Assembly: GCA_033721235.1 (NCBI GenBank)
Contig: JAWWAY010000012.1
Span: forward strand, 34,937-98,936
Source of the DNA: UBA5078 sp033721235
GTDB taxonomy: Bacteria; Pseudomonadota; Gammaproteobacteria; Pseudomonadales; Pseudohongiellaceae
DNA length: 64,000 nucleotides
Reading direction: 5' to 3'
The notes beneath the pieces were generated by a model. It made no database searches, was not told where the DNA came from, and was given only the letters and a program-made list of their open reading frames with translations. The translations under genes were made by a program, and so were the position numbers. Positions 1-8,579 of the stretch are shown in pieces (within the stretch, counting starts at the first letter, position 1; each line of letters starts with the position of its first letter).

Positions 1-686
1 TATCCTGCACCGCGAACAGTTTGTACTAAGCGAGAATAGTCGATGCTGGTGTTTTCGATGGAGCTTAGGGCTTTGCGAAGACGCCTAATATGTACGTCGA
101 TTGTGCGCTCCTCTAGATAAACGTTCCCGCCCCATACTTGATCCTGTATGTGATCTCGGCTGAATACCTTTTCTTGATGTGACATAAAGAATCGCAAAAG
201 CTTGAACTCCGTTGGCCCCATATCAACGGGCTGCTCTTCGATCGTAATGCGGTGGCTAGAGGGGTCTAGCTGGAGGTCAAACACGCGGATTACCTTATCC
301 TGTTGACCACCTGCGGTACGACGCAGGACTGCCTTTATTCTGGCAACGAGTTCGCGGGGAGAGAAAGGCTTGGTTACATAGTCATCTACTCCTACATCCA
401 AGCCTTGCACTTTATTGTCTTCACTGGTTTTGGCGGTCAGCATGATAATAGGGACGTTGGCTGTAAGCTCGTCTCGCTTAAGCCTTCTCGCCAGTTCAAT
501 GCCACTTCCGCCTGGTAGCATCCAGTCTAGCAACACTAAGTCGGGGCGACTGTCCACGATGCTCACATGAGCTTGGTGGGCATCCTCGGCGCTAAGGCTA
601 TTAAAGCCAGCCAGGTCCAGCGTGATGCCAATCATATCGCGAATTGCAGGTTCATCGTCTACGATGAGAATTGTTGGGTCGCTCAT
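1..686 (-). CDS. phoB: Phosphate regulon response regulator PhoB (3' end cut by window edge)
   Basis: DNA-binding response regulator of the phosphate-starvation system, normally phosphorylated by PhoR. The translation starts MSDPTILIVDDE and has a receiver domain (about residues 1-125) with acidic pocket D10/D11, phosphoacceptor D54 (LLDWMLP), T84 and K106 (TKPFSP). An OmpR/PhoB winged helix follows (about 130-229) with the VHIRRLRKAL recognition helix and the terminal VRGAGY motif. 228 full codons are visible; PhoB is about 229 residues in E. coli, so only the last few residues lie outside. phoR is expected just beyond the left edge but is not visible. A Pho-box-like repeat lies 67 bases upstream, implying autoregulation. 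Confidence 0.93.
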   Translation of the reverse strand, partial: MSDPTILIVDDEPAIRDMIGITLDLAGFNSLSAEDAHQAHVSIVDSRPDLVLLDWMLPGGSGIELARRLKRDELTANVPIIMLTAKTSEDNKVQGLDVGVDDYVTKPFSPRELVARIKAVLRRTAGGQQDKVIRVFDLQLDPSSHRITIEEQPVDMGPTEFKLLRFFMSHQEKVFSRDHIQDQVWGGNVYLEERTIDVHIRRLRKALSSIENTSIDYSRLVQTVRGAG

Positions 687-734
687 AGTTTTTGCTACCG
701 TTTTTTATCTAAATACTGATTTATTAATACAGTA

Positions 735-770
735 CTATTACACCAATGTTATATGACAATCTTGTGACAA
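735..770 (-). promoter_or_regulatory. Pho box and -10 upstream of phoB
   Basis: Read on the minus strand, 770-753 is TTGTCAC-AAGA-TTGTCAT: two 7-base direct repeats with an 11-base period, the architecture of a PhoB site (consensus repeats CTGTCAT). A possible -10, TAATAG (740-735), follows after 12 bases, close to the usual PhoB-promoter geometry in which the box replaces the -35. It lies between the stop of the TonB receptor gene and the phoB start, so it most likely serves phoB. Confidence 0.7.
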
Positions 771-794
771 TCGAGTGTGGCGATTTCCTAGTTG

Positions 795-3341
795 CTAGAA
801 GCGGTACTCGATTTTTAAGCTCGCTGCGCGGCCCTCGCTATATCCGGTCGCAACGAGGCCTCCCTGCGTAATCTCTTTGCGCTCATTAAGCAGATTCTGT
901 GCCTTTAAATTTATCTTCCAGTTGTCACCAAATTCCTTAATTAGAACCAGGTCTAACTCGCCGTGAGGCTCCTCTACAAGGTCGGGTGCCCCAAGAATGC
1001 CTACTTCGTAAATGCGTTCACCGAAGTAATGGTAGAGAAGTGTTGCTGTTAGTCCATTCCAGTCTTCGTAGCCAATTTGGCCATTAAAGAGCCAGTCCGA
1101 CTGCCCTTGAAGAGGGCGCGATGAGTTGGTCAGGATGCTCTGTTGGTCTTCCCCGATTTCCACTTCAGACTCGATGTAGGACACATTGGTGGCAAAATGA
1201 AAGTCCTCCCAGCGACCACCCAAGAAGTCGAGTTGTTTGCGCAACTCAAACTCAACGCCTTGGTTTTTGGCTGACTTGGCATTCACATAGCTGCGTTGAC
1301 TATTTGCCCCAGGGGTGACCACTGTCTCAATGGGCAGGTCAAACTCTTTAAGATAGAAGCCTAAAGACATGCTATCTCCTGAGCCAAAGTACCATTCCCA
1401 ACGGGCATCGTAGTTTTTGATGCTCGCGACCTTAAGGTCTGGGTTACCGATAACCTCGTATCCCGTTAATGGATTGGTAAATTCCGCGGAGGAGAGTTCG
1501 CGAAAATCTGGGCGTGAAGTTGTCTCACTGTAACCTAAGCGGAACTGATGATTATCGTAAATATAAGTTGCCGTTACGCCTGGCAAAAAATCATCACTTT
1601 TCAAGGATGCAGGATTGACTGAAACAGGCTGAAACAGGTTGAACGTAGATACGTTTTGTTGGTAGGACTCTTTACGCACACCCGCCAGAAGTTGAATGGC
1701 ATCATCGAAATTGATTTCGGCCTGCACATAGTAGGATTCTAGTTCACGCGATGCTGAATAGGTATCTGTCGGACGTGTTGTTTCTTGAATCTCGAAGCAA
1801 TCTGGTCCGATATTCTCTGGGGCGAGGATATATCGTAAATCCTGGCTAAGATCCGCGCAGTTGCTTACGTCACCGATTTCAGAGAAATTGAAGCGGCGAA
1901 TTCCGTAGTCGCGTTCGCTATCTTGTTTGGAATATCCTGCAGAGGTAATAATGGTAGATGCCAATGGACCATAGAACACCATCTCGGTATCGATTGCGTA
2001 GTCTGTACTTTCATCCTGTAGTTCGCTATAACGACGCACATTACCGTCAGATCGTAGGTTGAAACGATAGCCACTATTAGTTAAATCGTAACGGTACTCT
2101 CGAGTGTCTGGAGCCTCACGAGTCGCCTCCGCTTTGTTTGCGCGCCATTTAATATTGAGCTCATTAGCATCCGGAAAGTAGTGATCGCCTTCTAGTTGGT
2201 TGGAGCTTAATTCACGTTCGATATACTCAATTTTCGTAAATCTGCTATCGATACCTTCGTCACCGAAGAAGCCGATTTCTTCGCCAGCTTCGCTGTCGGT
2301 TTGACGTAGTAACATGCTAGTCAGATTTACGCTGTGATTGTCCGTGAACTCAATGCCGCTTGTAATAATCGAGCTAACGTCAACACTGTTTTTGGTGCCG
2401 TAGTAAGTAAACTCATTCTCTCTAACTAGAGTGTCTACGCCGCCCACTTTGTAAGAGTTTCGTTCGATCTCATCTTGATCCCAGCTGTTCTTGTAGTCCA
2501 CTGCCGCAAGATAACTGAGGCGAGCGCCGCCCAAGTAATGGAAGTTGCCTAGCGATGCCGTAAGGCCAATATCTGCAGGAACTGATTTCTCTTTGAGGCT
2601 GTAGTCCTGATTCAAGCTGCGACCGATCTCTTGCAGCTCTTCTGCTGTATAGCCCTCTTTTGTGAATCGATTGTAGCGAGTAAGGCGCTGGCCATTGGCG
2701 GTTGCTTGCTTTAACAGCTCGGGCATCTCTCGGCTACCATCGTCATAGCCAAGCCAATCGTTTCCACCCGTAGCAGCCTGAAAGCCGTTGTTGAAATTTG
2801 CGTCTTCTGTGAGGCCTACAGAACTAGAAATATTGAAAAAGAATTCGTCACTAGATTTCTTGGTGCGCATCTGTAGAACGCCACCACCGAACTCACTGGG
2901 GAACTGCGCAGAATAGGTTTTTTGTACCACTACGCTGTCCATTACAGCGCTTGGAAAGAGATCAAGTGGAACAACTCTGTTCAAAGGCTCCGGGCTTGGC
3001 ATGTTAGAGCCGTTCAATAGTGCGGAAGAATACCGTTCGCCAAGTCCTCTGACGTACACATATTTTCCGCCCACAAGGCTTAGTCCGGCTACGCGCTTCA
3101 AACCTTCGGCAATATTGGTATCGCCGGAGCGCGAGAACTCTTCATTGCTCAGAACATTGCTCAGTGCAGATGTGCTTCTTTTCTCATCTGGAACATATCT
3201 TCCAATAACAGAGATTTCTTCTATCTGACTAGAAAAGTCGTTTTGGAATCCGGTTGTGGTGTTTGGCTCCTGCGCCATAACCGTAGCATTTCCAATAGCA
3301 AGTGCGATTGCTGCGGGAAGAGTGCGTCTAATCATTGTCAT
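795..3341 (-). CDS. TonB-dependent outer-membrane receptor, probably Pho-regulated
   Basis: An 848-residue outer-membrane receptor. A signal peptide (about 1-23, ending VMAQ) precedes a plug domain (about 40-165) with the family motifs YVRGLGERY, LNGSNMPSPEP and DLFPS. A long C-terminal beta-barrel ends in YRF, with the terminal aromatic residue expected for BAM-assembled barrels. TonB receptors import scarce ligands across the outer membrane using TonB-ExbBD energy. The substrate cannot be read from the sequence; the Pho box upstream and phoB downstream suggest a phosphorus compound (inference). No hairpin separates its stop from phoB, so read-through into phoB is possible. Confidence 0.9.
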   Translation of the reverse strand: MTMIRRTLPAAIALAIGNATVMAQEPNTTTGFQNDFSSQIEEISVIGRYVPDEKRSTSALSNVLSNEEFSRSGDTNIAEGLKRVAGLSLVGGKYVYVRGLGERYSSALLNGSNMPSPEPLNRVVPLDLFPSAVMDSVVVQKTYSAQFPSEFGGGVLQMRTKKSSDEFFFNISSSVGLTEDANFNNGFQAATGGNDWLGYDDGSREMPELLKQATANGQRLTRYNRFTKEGYTAEELQEIGRSLNQDYSLKEKSVPADIGLTASLGNFHYLGGARLSYLAAVDYKNSWDQDEIERNSYKVGGVDTLVRENEFTYYGTKNSVDVSSIITSGIEFTDNHSVNLTSMLLRQTDSEAGEEIGFFGDEGIDSRFTKIEYIERELSSNQLEGDHYFPDANELNIKWRANKAEATREAPDTREYRYDLTNSGYRFNLRSDGNVRRYSELQDESTDYAIDTEMVFYGPLASTIITSAGYSKQDSERDYGIRRFNFSEIGDVSNCADLSQDLRYILAPENIGPDCFEIQETTRPTDTYSASRELESYYVQAEINFDDAIQLLAGVRKESYQQNVSTFNLFQPVSVNPASLKSDDFLPGVTATYIYDNHQFRLGYSETTSRPDFRELSSAEFTNPLTGYEVIGNPDLKVASIKNYDARWEWYFGSGDSMSLGFYLKEFDLPIETVVTPGANSQRSYVNAKSAKNQGVEFELRKQLDFLGGRWEDFHFATNVSYIESEVEIGEDQQSILTNSSRPLQGQSDWLFNGQIGYEDWNGLTATLLYHYFGERIYEVGILGAPDLVEEPHGELDLVLIKEFGDNWKINLKAQNLLNERKEITQGGLVATGYSEGRAASLKIEYRF

Positions 3342-3382
3342 ATTTCCGTAATAAAAAGCGGGTTAGTTTTCGATTTGTTGTA

Positions 3383-3416
3383 ATTGTAGCGGTGCTTCGT
3401 GACACTAATATGTCAG
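3383..3416 (-). promoter_or_regulatory. Pho box and -10 upstream of the TonB receptor
   Basis: On the minus strand 3416-3399 reads CTGACAT-ATTA-GTGTCAC, two 7-base repeats with an 11-base period matching the PhoB consensus at 6/7 and 5/7 positions. Exactly 10 bases later comes TACAAT (3388-3383), a 5/6 match to the sigma-70 -10. This is the textbook geometry of a PhoB-activated promoter. It ends about 40 bases before the start codon at 3341. Confidence 0.75.
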
Positions 3417-3451
3417 TTGGGTGAATGGTTTAAAAAATTAGAAATAAGCGA

Positions 3452-3480
3452 AATAAAAAAGGGGCGCACTAGGCGCCCCT
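3452..3480 (-). terminator. Intrinsic terminator of the secreted beta-helix gene
   Basis: On the minus strand AGGGGCGC-CTAGT-GCGCCCCT forms a perfect 8-bp stem (3473-3480 with 3460-3467) followed by a T-rich run (3459-3452). It sits 30 bases past the stop at 3510, so the secreted-protein transcript should end before the TonB gene, which has its own promoter. Confidence 0.85.
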
Positions 3481-3509
3481 TAAGAGTAGATGCTATTAAT
3501 AATGCAAAC

Positions 3510-5300
3510 TTAGTCCGTGAACATCCAGCTTGATGCCCAGTCTGAGGCTTCGTTAGCAACCGCACCGATGTGATCAACTTGGTCGAAGAACGAGTCAGAG
3601 AAAGTTGCTGGTGTCATAGCGTTAATTGCTGGACCATTGATGAATCCGCTTAGGTCGGAGCCATTTGCATCGGCAGTGTTATCAGCCTGCCCTTCGAACC
3701 AGTCTTGGATTGACCAAGGGTCCGAATCGCTCAGGTTGAATGCATTGGCACAAGCGAACAGGCTGTTGCGAATAGTCAGGTCGCCTGTGAGGTCGGTAGC
3801 AGTGCTGCCGCCGTTCGTGAACGTTGCATCATCATCGATATCTAAGCAGTAGTCATCGTGACCAGTTACGACGAAGTTGCTAATGTTTACACCAGTGCCG
3901 CGTCGGATTTCCATGCCTCGACCACCTTCGCCTTTACCAATGAAAGTGAAGTTAGCGAGGGATGGTTTTGAACGAGGCGCTGCATCGAATGCGAACTCAT
4001 TATTGTCCGCTTCGATACCACGGTCGCCAGTACCTGGGCGTTGCTTGATGATGGCGTGTTGCACTTTACCTTGGAAGCCGAAGGTCCAATCGAAAGAATC
4101 GTCTTCGTTGCTTGTTAGGATTAGGTGCTTCACATTCACAGTGCCGCCGAAGAACTCAACGCCGTCGTCTGAGCTGCCGTGGACTTGCACGTAGTTGACA
4201 ACCGTGCCGCTACCAACGGCTTGGAATGCGATACCGTTTAGTTCGTTTGTCTCTGTAATGTTTTGTCCTGGGTATTTCACAATTACGTAGTTGAGTACGC
4301 CGCTGCTATCCTCAGGGTCGTTGCCACCGTATTTGCCCGTTGAGCCTTCGCCCTCTAGTTCGCAAAGCTCAGTGCCTTCAGTACAACCGTTTACTGGCGC
4401 GTTACCATTGATGATCAAACCGCCCCAGCGCCCAGTAGTACTTTCTGTCGCATTCGCCTCGTCATCATAAGTGAAGATAATTGGTTTTGACGAAGTGCCA
4501 TTGGCAACGATCTTAGACCCACGGTTGATGACAAGGAAGTTCAAACCAACTGGTGAGATTACCTTCGTGCCTGGATCAATGGTCAGCGTTGCGCTGTCTG
4601 TATTGTCTCCACCTACGAAAACTGCGCCATTAAGGAGGTAAACATTATTAGCGGTTAGGCGAGTGTCTTGCGTGATCGTGCCGCTTAGCTCACATACTGT
4701 CTTGCCTTCGAAAGTCTCGTCGGACGTTACGGAAACGCTAGGACAAGCTGCATCGCCACCTGTTTCAGGGTCACCAGTGGTGGCGAAGCTGATAGGGGTG
4801 CTGGTGAATACTAGGTTATCGATACTGTTGGCATAGTAACCAAGGAAGATATCGAAACTTAGGTCATGCAAATTGGAGTAAGAAGCAACCATATCCTCAA
4901 GGATAGTCACTTGCTCGGAGGATGGGAGGGTGCCGTAAGAGTAAGGGACAAGGCTAGAGGCTTGACCGTCCCATGGTAGGAATAGGCCGCCAGAAACCAT
5001 TTGGAAAATGCCCATGCCAGGTATAGAGATTACTGCAACTCGTCCACCGTCCTGTCCTACATCTGCAGGGTCCACATTGATTGTCGCAACAACATCAAAG
5101 GCTGTCGCCGAATCTACTGTGGTAGCAAAAGTGTCGCTGTTATCTGTTGTGGCGCCGCCGCTGAAGCTAGCCTGAGTATTGCCACCGCTTAGAGCAACGG
5201 CTGTTAGTGATGGTTCAGGTGAGGCGAAAGCGCTCATGGCTGATAGGCTAAGGCCTGTAGCCGCTATAGCAAGCGCTAGGCTTTTTCTGCTGAATTTCAT
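3510..5300 (-). CDS. Secreted beta-helix-like protein paired with a TonB receptor
   Basis: A 596-residue exported protein. Signal peptide about 1-26 (ends SAFA, then SPEP). An N-terminal region (about 30-175) is followed by a long Gly/Asn/Asp-rich region with short beta-strand repeats: TLTIDPGTKV, WGGLIINGNAPVN, SSDDGVEFFGGTVNVKH, DDSFDWTFGFQGK and GDRGIEADNNE. This is the look of a right-handed parallel beta-helix, and similar WGGLIINGNAP proteins occur beside TonB receptors in other bacteria (from memory). Catalytic residues are not recognisable, so I do not assign an enzyme. A Pho-box-like site upstream and phoB and the TonB gene downstream suggest a role in capturing or processing a phosphorus source. 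Confidence 0.75.
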   Translation of the reverse strand: MKFSRKSLALAIAATGLSLSAMSAFASPEPSLTAVALSGGNTQASFSGGATTDNSDTFATTVDSATAFDVVATINVDPADVGQDGGRVAVISIPGMGIFQMVSGGLFLPWDGQASSLVPYSYGTLPSSEQVTILEDMVASYSNLHDLSFDIFLGYYANSIDNLVFTSTPISFATTGDPETGGDAACPSVSVTSDETFEGKTVCELSGTITQDTRLTANNVYLLNGAVFVGGDNTDSATLTIDPGTKVISPVGLNFLVINRGSKIVANGTSSKPIIFTYDDEANATESTTGRWGGLIINGNAPVNGCTEGTELCELEGEGSTGKYGGNDPEDSSGVLNYVIVKYPGQNITETNELNGIAFQAVGSGTVVNYVQVHGSSDDGVEFFGGTVNVKHLILTSNEDDSFDWTFGFQGKVQHAIIKQRPGTGDRGIEADNNEFAFDAAPRSKPSLANFTFIGKGEGGRGMEIRRGTGVNISNFVVTGHDDYCLDIDDDATFTNGGSTATDLTGDLTIRNSLFACANAFNLSDSDPWSIQDWFEGQADNTADANGSDLSGFINGPAINAMTPATFSDSFFDQVDHIGAVANEASDWASSWMFTD

Positions 5301-5395
5301 ATAGACTCCTGTGTCTTTTTAGTGAAAACGGATCTGCGTAATCGCTGAACAGGGCACATGCTATGAGTCTAATATTTCAAACGTGAGTCACTTAG

Positions 5396-5413
5396 ATTTC
5401 AGTTTTTTGACAG
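5396..5413 (-). promoter_or_regulatory. Pho box upstream of the secreted beta-helix gene
   Basis: On the minus strand the site reads CTGTCAA-AAAA-CTGAAAT, two 7-base repeats with an 11-base period matching CTGTCAT at 6/7 and 5/7. A weaker third repeat, GTGACTC, follows at the same period (5391-5385). TATTAG, a possible -10, begins 10 bases after that third repeat. The box is about 96 bases upstream of the start at 5300. Confidence 0.6.
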
Positions 5414-5513
5414 TTCTGCGTCGGGGGAGAGAGGCTGATGGGCCTGTGGTATTCCATAAGGCGCACCAATGGGCGTGCGCCAGAGCAGAGTCAATCATGT
5501 TGCGGCCCTATTT

Positions 5514-5531
5514 ATGACAGGGTGTTGTCAG
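5514..5531 (-). promoter_or_regulatory. Second Pho-box-like site
   Basis: On the minus strand this reads CTGACAA-CACC-CTGTCAT; the second repeat is a perfect consensus 7-mer and the period is 11. It is about 100 bases upstream of the other Pho-like site. The sequence is also partly palindromic, so orientation is uncertain, and no good -10 follows at the right distance on either strand. Confidence 0.4.
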
Positions 5532-5633
5532 GCTTGAATAGGCATTCGGGCAGGATTATTTCGACAAGATCACATAAAAATGAATTGTTGGCAGATTTGT
5601 ACAATTTAGTGCGAATTTCTTTGTTTGCTGCGT

Positions 5634-5639
5634 TATAAT
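5634..5639 (+). promoter_or_regulatory. -10 element of the OmpA-family gene
   Basis: A perfect TATAAT 41 bases before the ATG at 5681. No convincing -35 is visible at 16-18 bases upstream. The ribosome site AAAGGAG lies just before the start codon. Confidence 0.5.
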
Positions 5640-5680
5640 CTTTCCCGTTCTTTATACTTGGCTACATCAAAGGAGATGTC

Positions 5681-6718
5681 ATGAAGAAGAATTACTTAGC
5701 GACGTTGAAACTCGCAGTCGCAACGAGCGCTGTGCTTGCGGCCCCTATGTTGGCGCAAGCGGAAGAGGGGCAATTTTATATTGCGCCAGGACTGCAATGG
5801 ATGAATTTCGATAATGATCGCGGCCTAGAAGAAGATACTGGTCTGGCGGTGGGTCTAGGATACGATTTTACCGATAATATCAGTGGTGAGATTAATATCT
5901 TTGACATGGATCTAGACGGACTAGTGAATAACAACGAGTATCGTCAGTATCGTGCGGACGTTTTCTACACATTTGATCATATGATCGGCAAATTTAGTCC
6001 TTTCGTGGTTGGTGGCGTTGGCAATAATGACTTTGACTTCGACAACGAAACATTCGCCAATATTGGTGTGGGTTTTAAGTATAAAATTAGCGAGAGCTTA
6101 GAGTGGCGTACCGCTTATCGTAAGTTCTACGAGCAGCACGACGATTATGTTGACTCTGGTATAGATAGCTCCTTGGTGTATCGCTTCGGTGCGAAGAAGT
6201 CCATGGCTGAGACTCCAGTGTCCGAAGCGCCTATGGCAATGACAGATCCGGATACTGACGGTGATGGTGTGCCTGATAGTCGCGATAAATGTGCGGATAC
6301 GCCTAGAACTCATCGTGTGGATGCTGATGGTTGCTCTATCCCTATCGATGAGATCGCACGTATCGAGCTACACGTGAACTTTGACTTCGATAAAGCCGAT
6401 GTTAAATCACAGTATTTGAGCGAAATTCGCCAAGTAGCAGATTACCTCAATGCAAACCCAGGAACTTCGGCTACTCTAGAAGGGCATACAGACTCTCGCG
6501 GTTCTGCAGAATATAATCAGAGACTGTCCCAACGACGTGTAGATGCCGTTAAGGCGGTACTTGTCGACCAAATGAATGTGAGCGCTAGTCGCGTGAGTGC
6601 GGTTGGTTACGGCGAGTCTCGTCCTGTTGCTAGCAATGAAACAGACGCAGGCCGCGCTGAAAACCGTCGTGTAGAGAGCGTGATAACGTATACCGTTCAG
6701 CGCTTCGAACAGCGATAG
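5681..6718 (+). CDS. OmpA-family outer-membrane protein (OprF-like)
   Basis: A 345-residue outer-membrane protein that ties the outer membrane to peptidoglycan. Signal peptide 1-27 (ends MLAQA). An N-terminal 8-stranded-type barrel region (about 28-175) has alternating aromatic residues. A calcium-binding-type linker follows with TSP3-like repeats (DPDTDGDGVPDSRDKC, about 190-210). The C-terminal OmpA peptidoglycan-binding domain (about 228-340) has NFDFDKADV, LEGHTDSRG and NQRLSQRRVDAV, including the Asp and Arg that contact diaminopimelate. A strong ribosome site and a terminator right after the stop indicate a single-gene unit. Confidence 0.92.
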   Translation: MKKNYLATLKLAVATSAVLAAPMLAQAEEGQFYIAPGLQWMNFDNDRGLEEDTGLAVGLGYDFTDNISGEINIFDMDLDGLVNNNEYRQYRADVFYTFDHMIGKFSPFVVGGVGNNDFDFDNETFANIGVGFKYKISESLEWRTAYRKFYEQHDDYVDSGIDSSLVYRFGAKKSMAETPVSEAPMAMTDPDTDGDGVPDSRDKCADTPRTHRVDADGCSIPIDEIARIELHVNFDFDKADVKSQYLSEIRQVADYLNANPGTSATLEGHTDSRGSAEYNQRLSQRRVDAVKAVLVDQMNVSASRVSAVGYGESRPVASNETDAGRAENRRVESVITYTVQRFEQR

Positions 6719-6735
6719 TTTCGTATTGCTATACT

Positions 6736-6772
6736 AAACCCCTGCCTCGCTTTGCGGCGCAGGGGTTTTTTA
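6736..6772 (+). terminator. Intrinsic terminator of the OmpA-family gene
   Basis: AAACCCCTGC (6736-6745) pairs perfectly with GCAGGGGTTT (6759-6768) and runs into TTTTT. It lies 18 bases after the stop codon. Confidence 0.9.
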
Positions 6773-6806
6773 TTGTCCTTGAAAATGCTTTAGTAGTTAC
6801 GCCTAA

Positions 6807-7358
6807 ATGACAGAATATAGCGATTTCGATTTGATTAGTAATGGCAGCATGCGTTGGCGAAATGCCAAGGCAGTGGTGCCTAGGCTGTCTCCTTTTTGGT
6901 CATCTTGGCTATTAGATGAAGGGTCGTTGACTCAACGTTTGAAGGTGCTGGGCCGAGGCGACTTTGCCGTCGAGTTGCTGGATGAACGGTGGCTACACTC
7001 AACGCGAGCTATCCAGCTTGTTGGGTTGAGAGCCGCAGAAGCACGGCAGCGCTTGTGGTCGCGAAAAGTTGTGCTTAAATGCGCTGGTGAGCCCTGTGTC
7101 GCAGCACATACTCTTATACCTTATAGCAGTATGAGTGGTTCTTTGCGTCAATTGCGCCATCTGGATGACAAACCTCTCGGAGAGTTCTTGTTCAAAAAAC
7201 CAGAGTTGAAGCGTGTTAGTATGCATGTCTGTAGTGTGGGGGATAGCAAAGGGCGGTACTCCGTATTTCGCCTGCAAGGCTTTCCAGTGTTAGTGGCAGA
7301 ATTCTTCTTGCCAAATTTGCAAAACCTTGTTGTCCAGCAGCAAAAAACCATGGAATAA
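6807..7358 (+). CDS. ubiC: Chorismate lyase UbiC
   Basis: Cytosolic enzyme that splits chorismate to 4-hydroxybenzoate and pyruvate, the first committed step of ubiquinone synthesis. The 183-residue product has the family layout: SPFWSSWLLDEGSLTQRL near the N-terminus, a central basic WSRKVVLKC strand, PLGEFLF (about 124-130), and the C-terminal EFFLP motif whose Glu corresponds to the catalytic Glu of E. coli UbiC. ubiA, the usual partner, is not adjacent; a CoA-transferase gene starts five bases after the stop. Confidence 0.88.
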   Translation: MTEYSDFDLISNGSMRWRNAKAVVPRLSPFWSSWLLDEGSLTQRLKVLGRGDFAVELLDERWLHSTRAIQLVGLRAAEARQRLWSRKVVLKCAGEPCVAAHTLIPYSSMSGSLRQLRHLDDKPLGEFLFKKPELKRVSMHVCSVGDSKGRYSVFRLQGFPVLVAEFFLPNLQNLVVQQQKTME

Positions 7359-7362
7359 GAGA

Positions 7363-8571
7363 GTGGAAAAAACCAATACCGTAAAAAGCGCATTGAGCGG
7401 CAAGCGCATCGTAGATCTTTCCAGAGTCTTAGGTGGTCCATACTGTAGTCAGATACTGGCGGACCACGGAGCGGAGGTCATTAAACTGGAACCTCCGCGC
7501 GGAGATGAAACTAGAGACTGGGGGCCTCCCTTTCACGAGGGCGATGCGGCTTACTTTATTGGTGTTAATAGAAATAAGCGCTCAATGGGCCTTGACCTGA
7601 CTCAAGAGTCGGGGCGCGAGCTATTGCTTCAAATGCTAGAGGGAGCGGATGTCCTTCTAGAGAATTTCAAGCCTGGTACCATGGAGAAATGGGGGCTTGG
7701 GTATGAAGACGTATTGAAAGAGAAGTTTCCCTCGCTCATTCATTGCCGTATTAGCGGCTTCGGTTCAGACGGGCCCTTAGGTGGTTTTCCAGGTTATGAT
7801 GCAATCGTACAGGCGATGGCGGGGTGGTTCAGCGTCAATGGCGAGCAAGACGGTGACCCGACGCGCCTAGGTATTGCCATGGTCGATATGGGCACTGGTC
7901 TATACAGCACCGTCGCGATTCTCTTGGCGCTGGCTGAAAGAGAGCGTTCTGGTTTGGGGCAATACTTGGACATGACCTTATACGACTGCGCGGTCTCCTT
8001 GATGCATCCCCATTTTGTGAACTATCAGTTCTCTGGCAAGGTGCCCGTTCCGACCGGTAACGCTCATCCGAATATCAGCCCTTACGATACCTTTAGAACT
8101 CGAACTGTGGATATTTTTATTGGTGCTGGCAATAACCGAGCATTCGCAAAATTATGCAAAGTGTTGGGATGCGAGGAACTCGTAAGCGACTCGCGCTTTA
8201 CGAATAATATTGACCGAGTGACGAATCGTGCGGAGCTCAAGGTCGAACTCGAAACTCATTTGATACGATTGGATGGCGAACAGCTCTGCGAGACCCTATT
8301 GCAAGCAGGCTTACCTGCTGGGCCCATCTTGGATACCTCTCAGGTGGTGGCTCATCCTCATACTAAACATAGAGGAATGAGTATTGAGCATGACTGGTAT
8401 CGCATGACGGGTACGCCAATTAAACTCTCACGGACGCCAGCTGCACTTCGTCACTTGCCTCCCAAGTACGGGCAGCACTCAAAAGAAATACTGCGCGAAC
8501 TTGGGCTTACAGATGAGGCTATCGCCTCTCTAATAGCAGCGGGTGTGGTATTAGAGAAGCGCCTAGATTAA
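7363..8571 (+). CDS. Family III CoA-transferase (CaiB/BaiF)
   Basis: Transfers CoA between carboxylic acids (formyl-CoA transferase/racemase superfamily). I place the start at the GTG at 7363, after AATAAGAG and five bases past the ubiC stop; a TTG at 7327 inside ubiC is the alternative. About 402 residues. N-terminal motifs VDLSRVLGGPYCSQILADHGAEVIK and NRNKRSMGLDL are characteristic, and the Asp of MVDMGTGLYS matches the catalytic Asp position of the family. The substrate cannot be assigned. Tight spacing suggests co-transcription with ubiC, although no pathway link is evident. Confidence 0.88.
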   Translation: MEKTNTVKSALSGKRIVDLSRVLGGPYCSQILADHGAEVIKLEPPRGDETRDWGPPFHEGDAAYFIGVNRNKRSMGLDLTQESGRELLLQMLEGADVLLENFKPGTMEKWGLGYEDVLKEKFPSLIHCRISGFGSDGPLGGFPGYDAIVQAMAGWFSVNGEQDGDPTRLGIAMVDMGTGLYSTVAILLALAERERSGLGQYLDMTLYDCAVSLMHPHFVNYQFSGKVPVPTGNAHPNISPYDTFRTRTVDIFIGAGNNRAFAKLCKVLGCEELVSDSRFTNNIDRVTNRAELKVELETHLIRLDGEQLCETLLQAGLPAGPILDTSQVVAHPHTKHRGMSIEHDWYRMTGTPIKLSRTPAALRHLPPKYGQHSKEILRELGLTDEAIASLIAAGVVLEKRLD

Positions 8572-8579
8572 GCGGCGGG

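Larger units (their letters stand above)
5301..5680. other. Divergent intergenic region with Pho-like sites and ompA-type promoter
   Basis: 380 bases between the minus-strand secreted-protein gene and the plus-strand OmpA-family gene. It holds two Pho-box-like repeats (5396-5413 and 5514-5531) and a plus-strand TATAAT (5634-5639). A plausible short reading frame at 5438-5638 has no ribosome site or recognisable product and is not called. Confidence 0.7.

Noticed and set aside
3877..4194. A 105-codon plus-strand frame inside the secreted beta-helix gene
   Set aside because: Shadow of a strong minus-strand gene; no ribosome site or domain.
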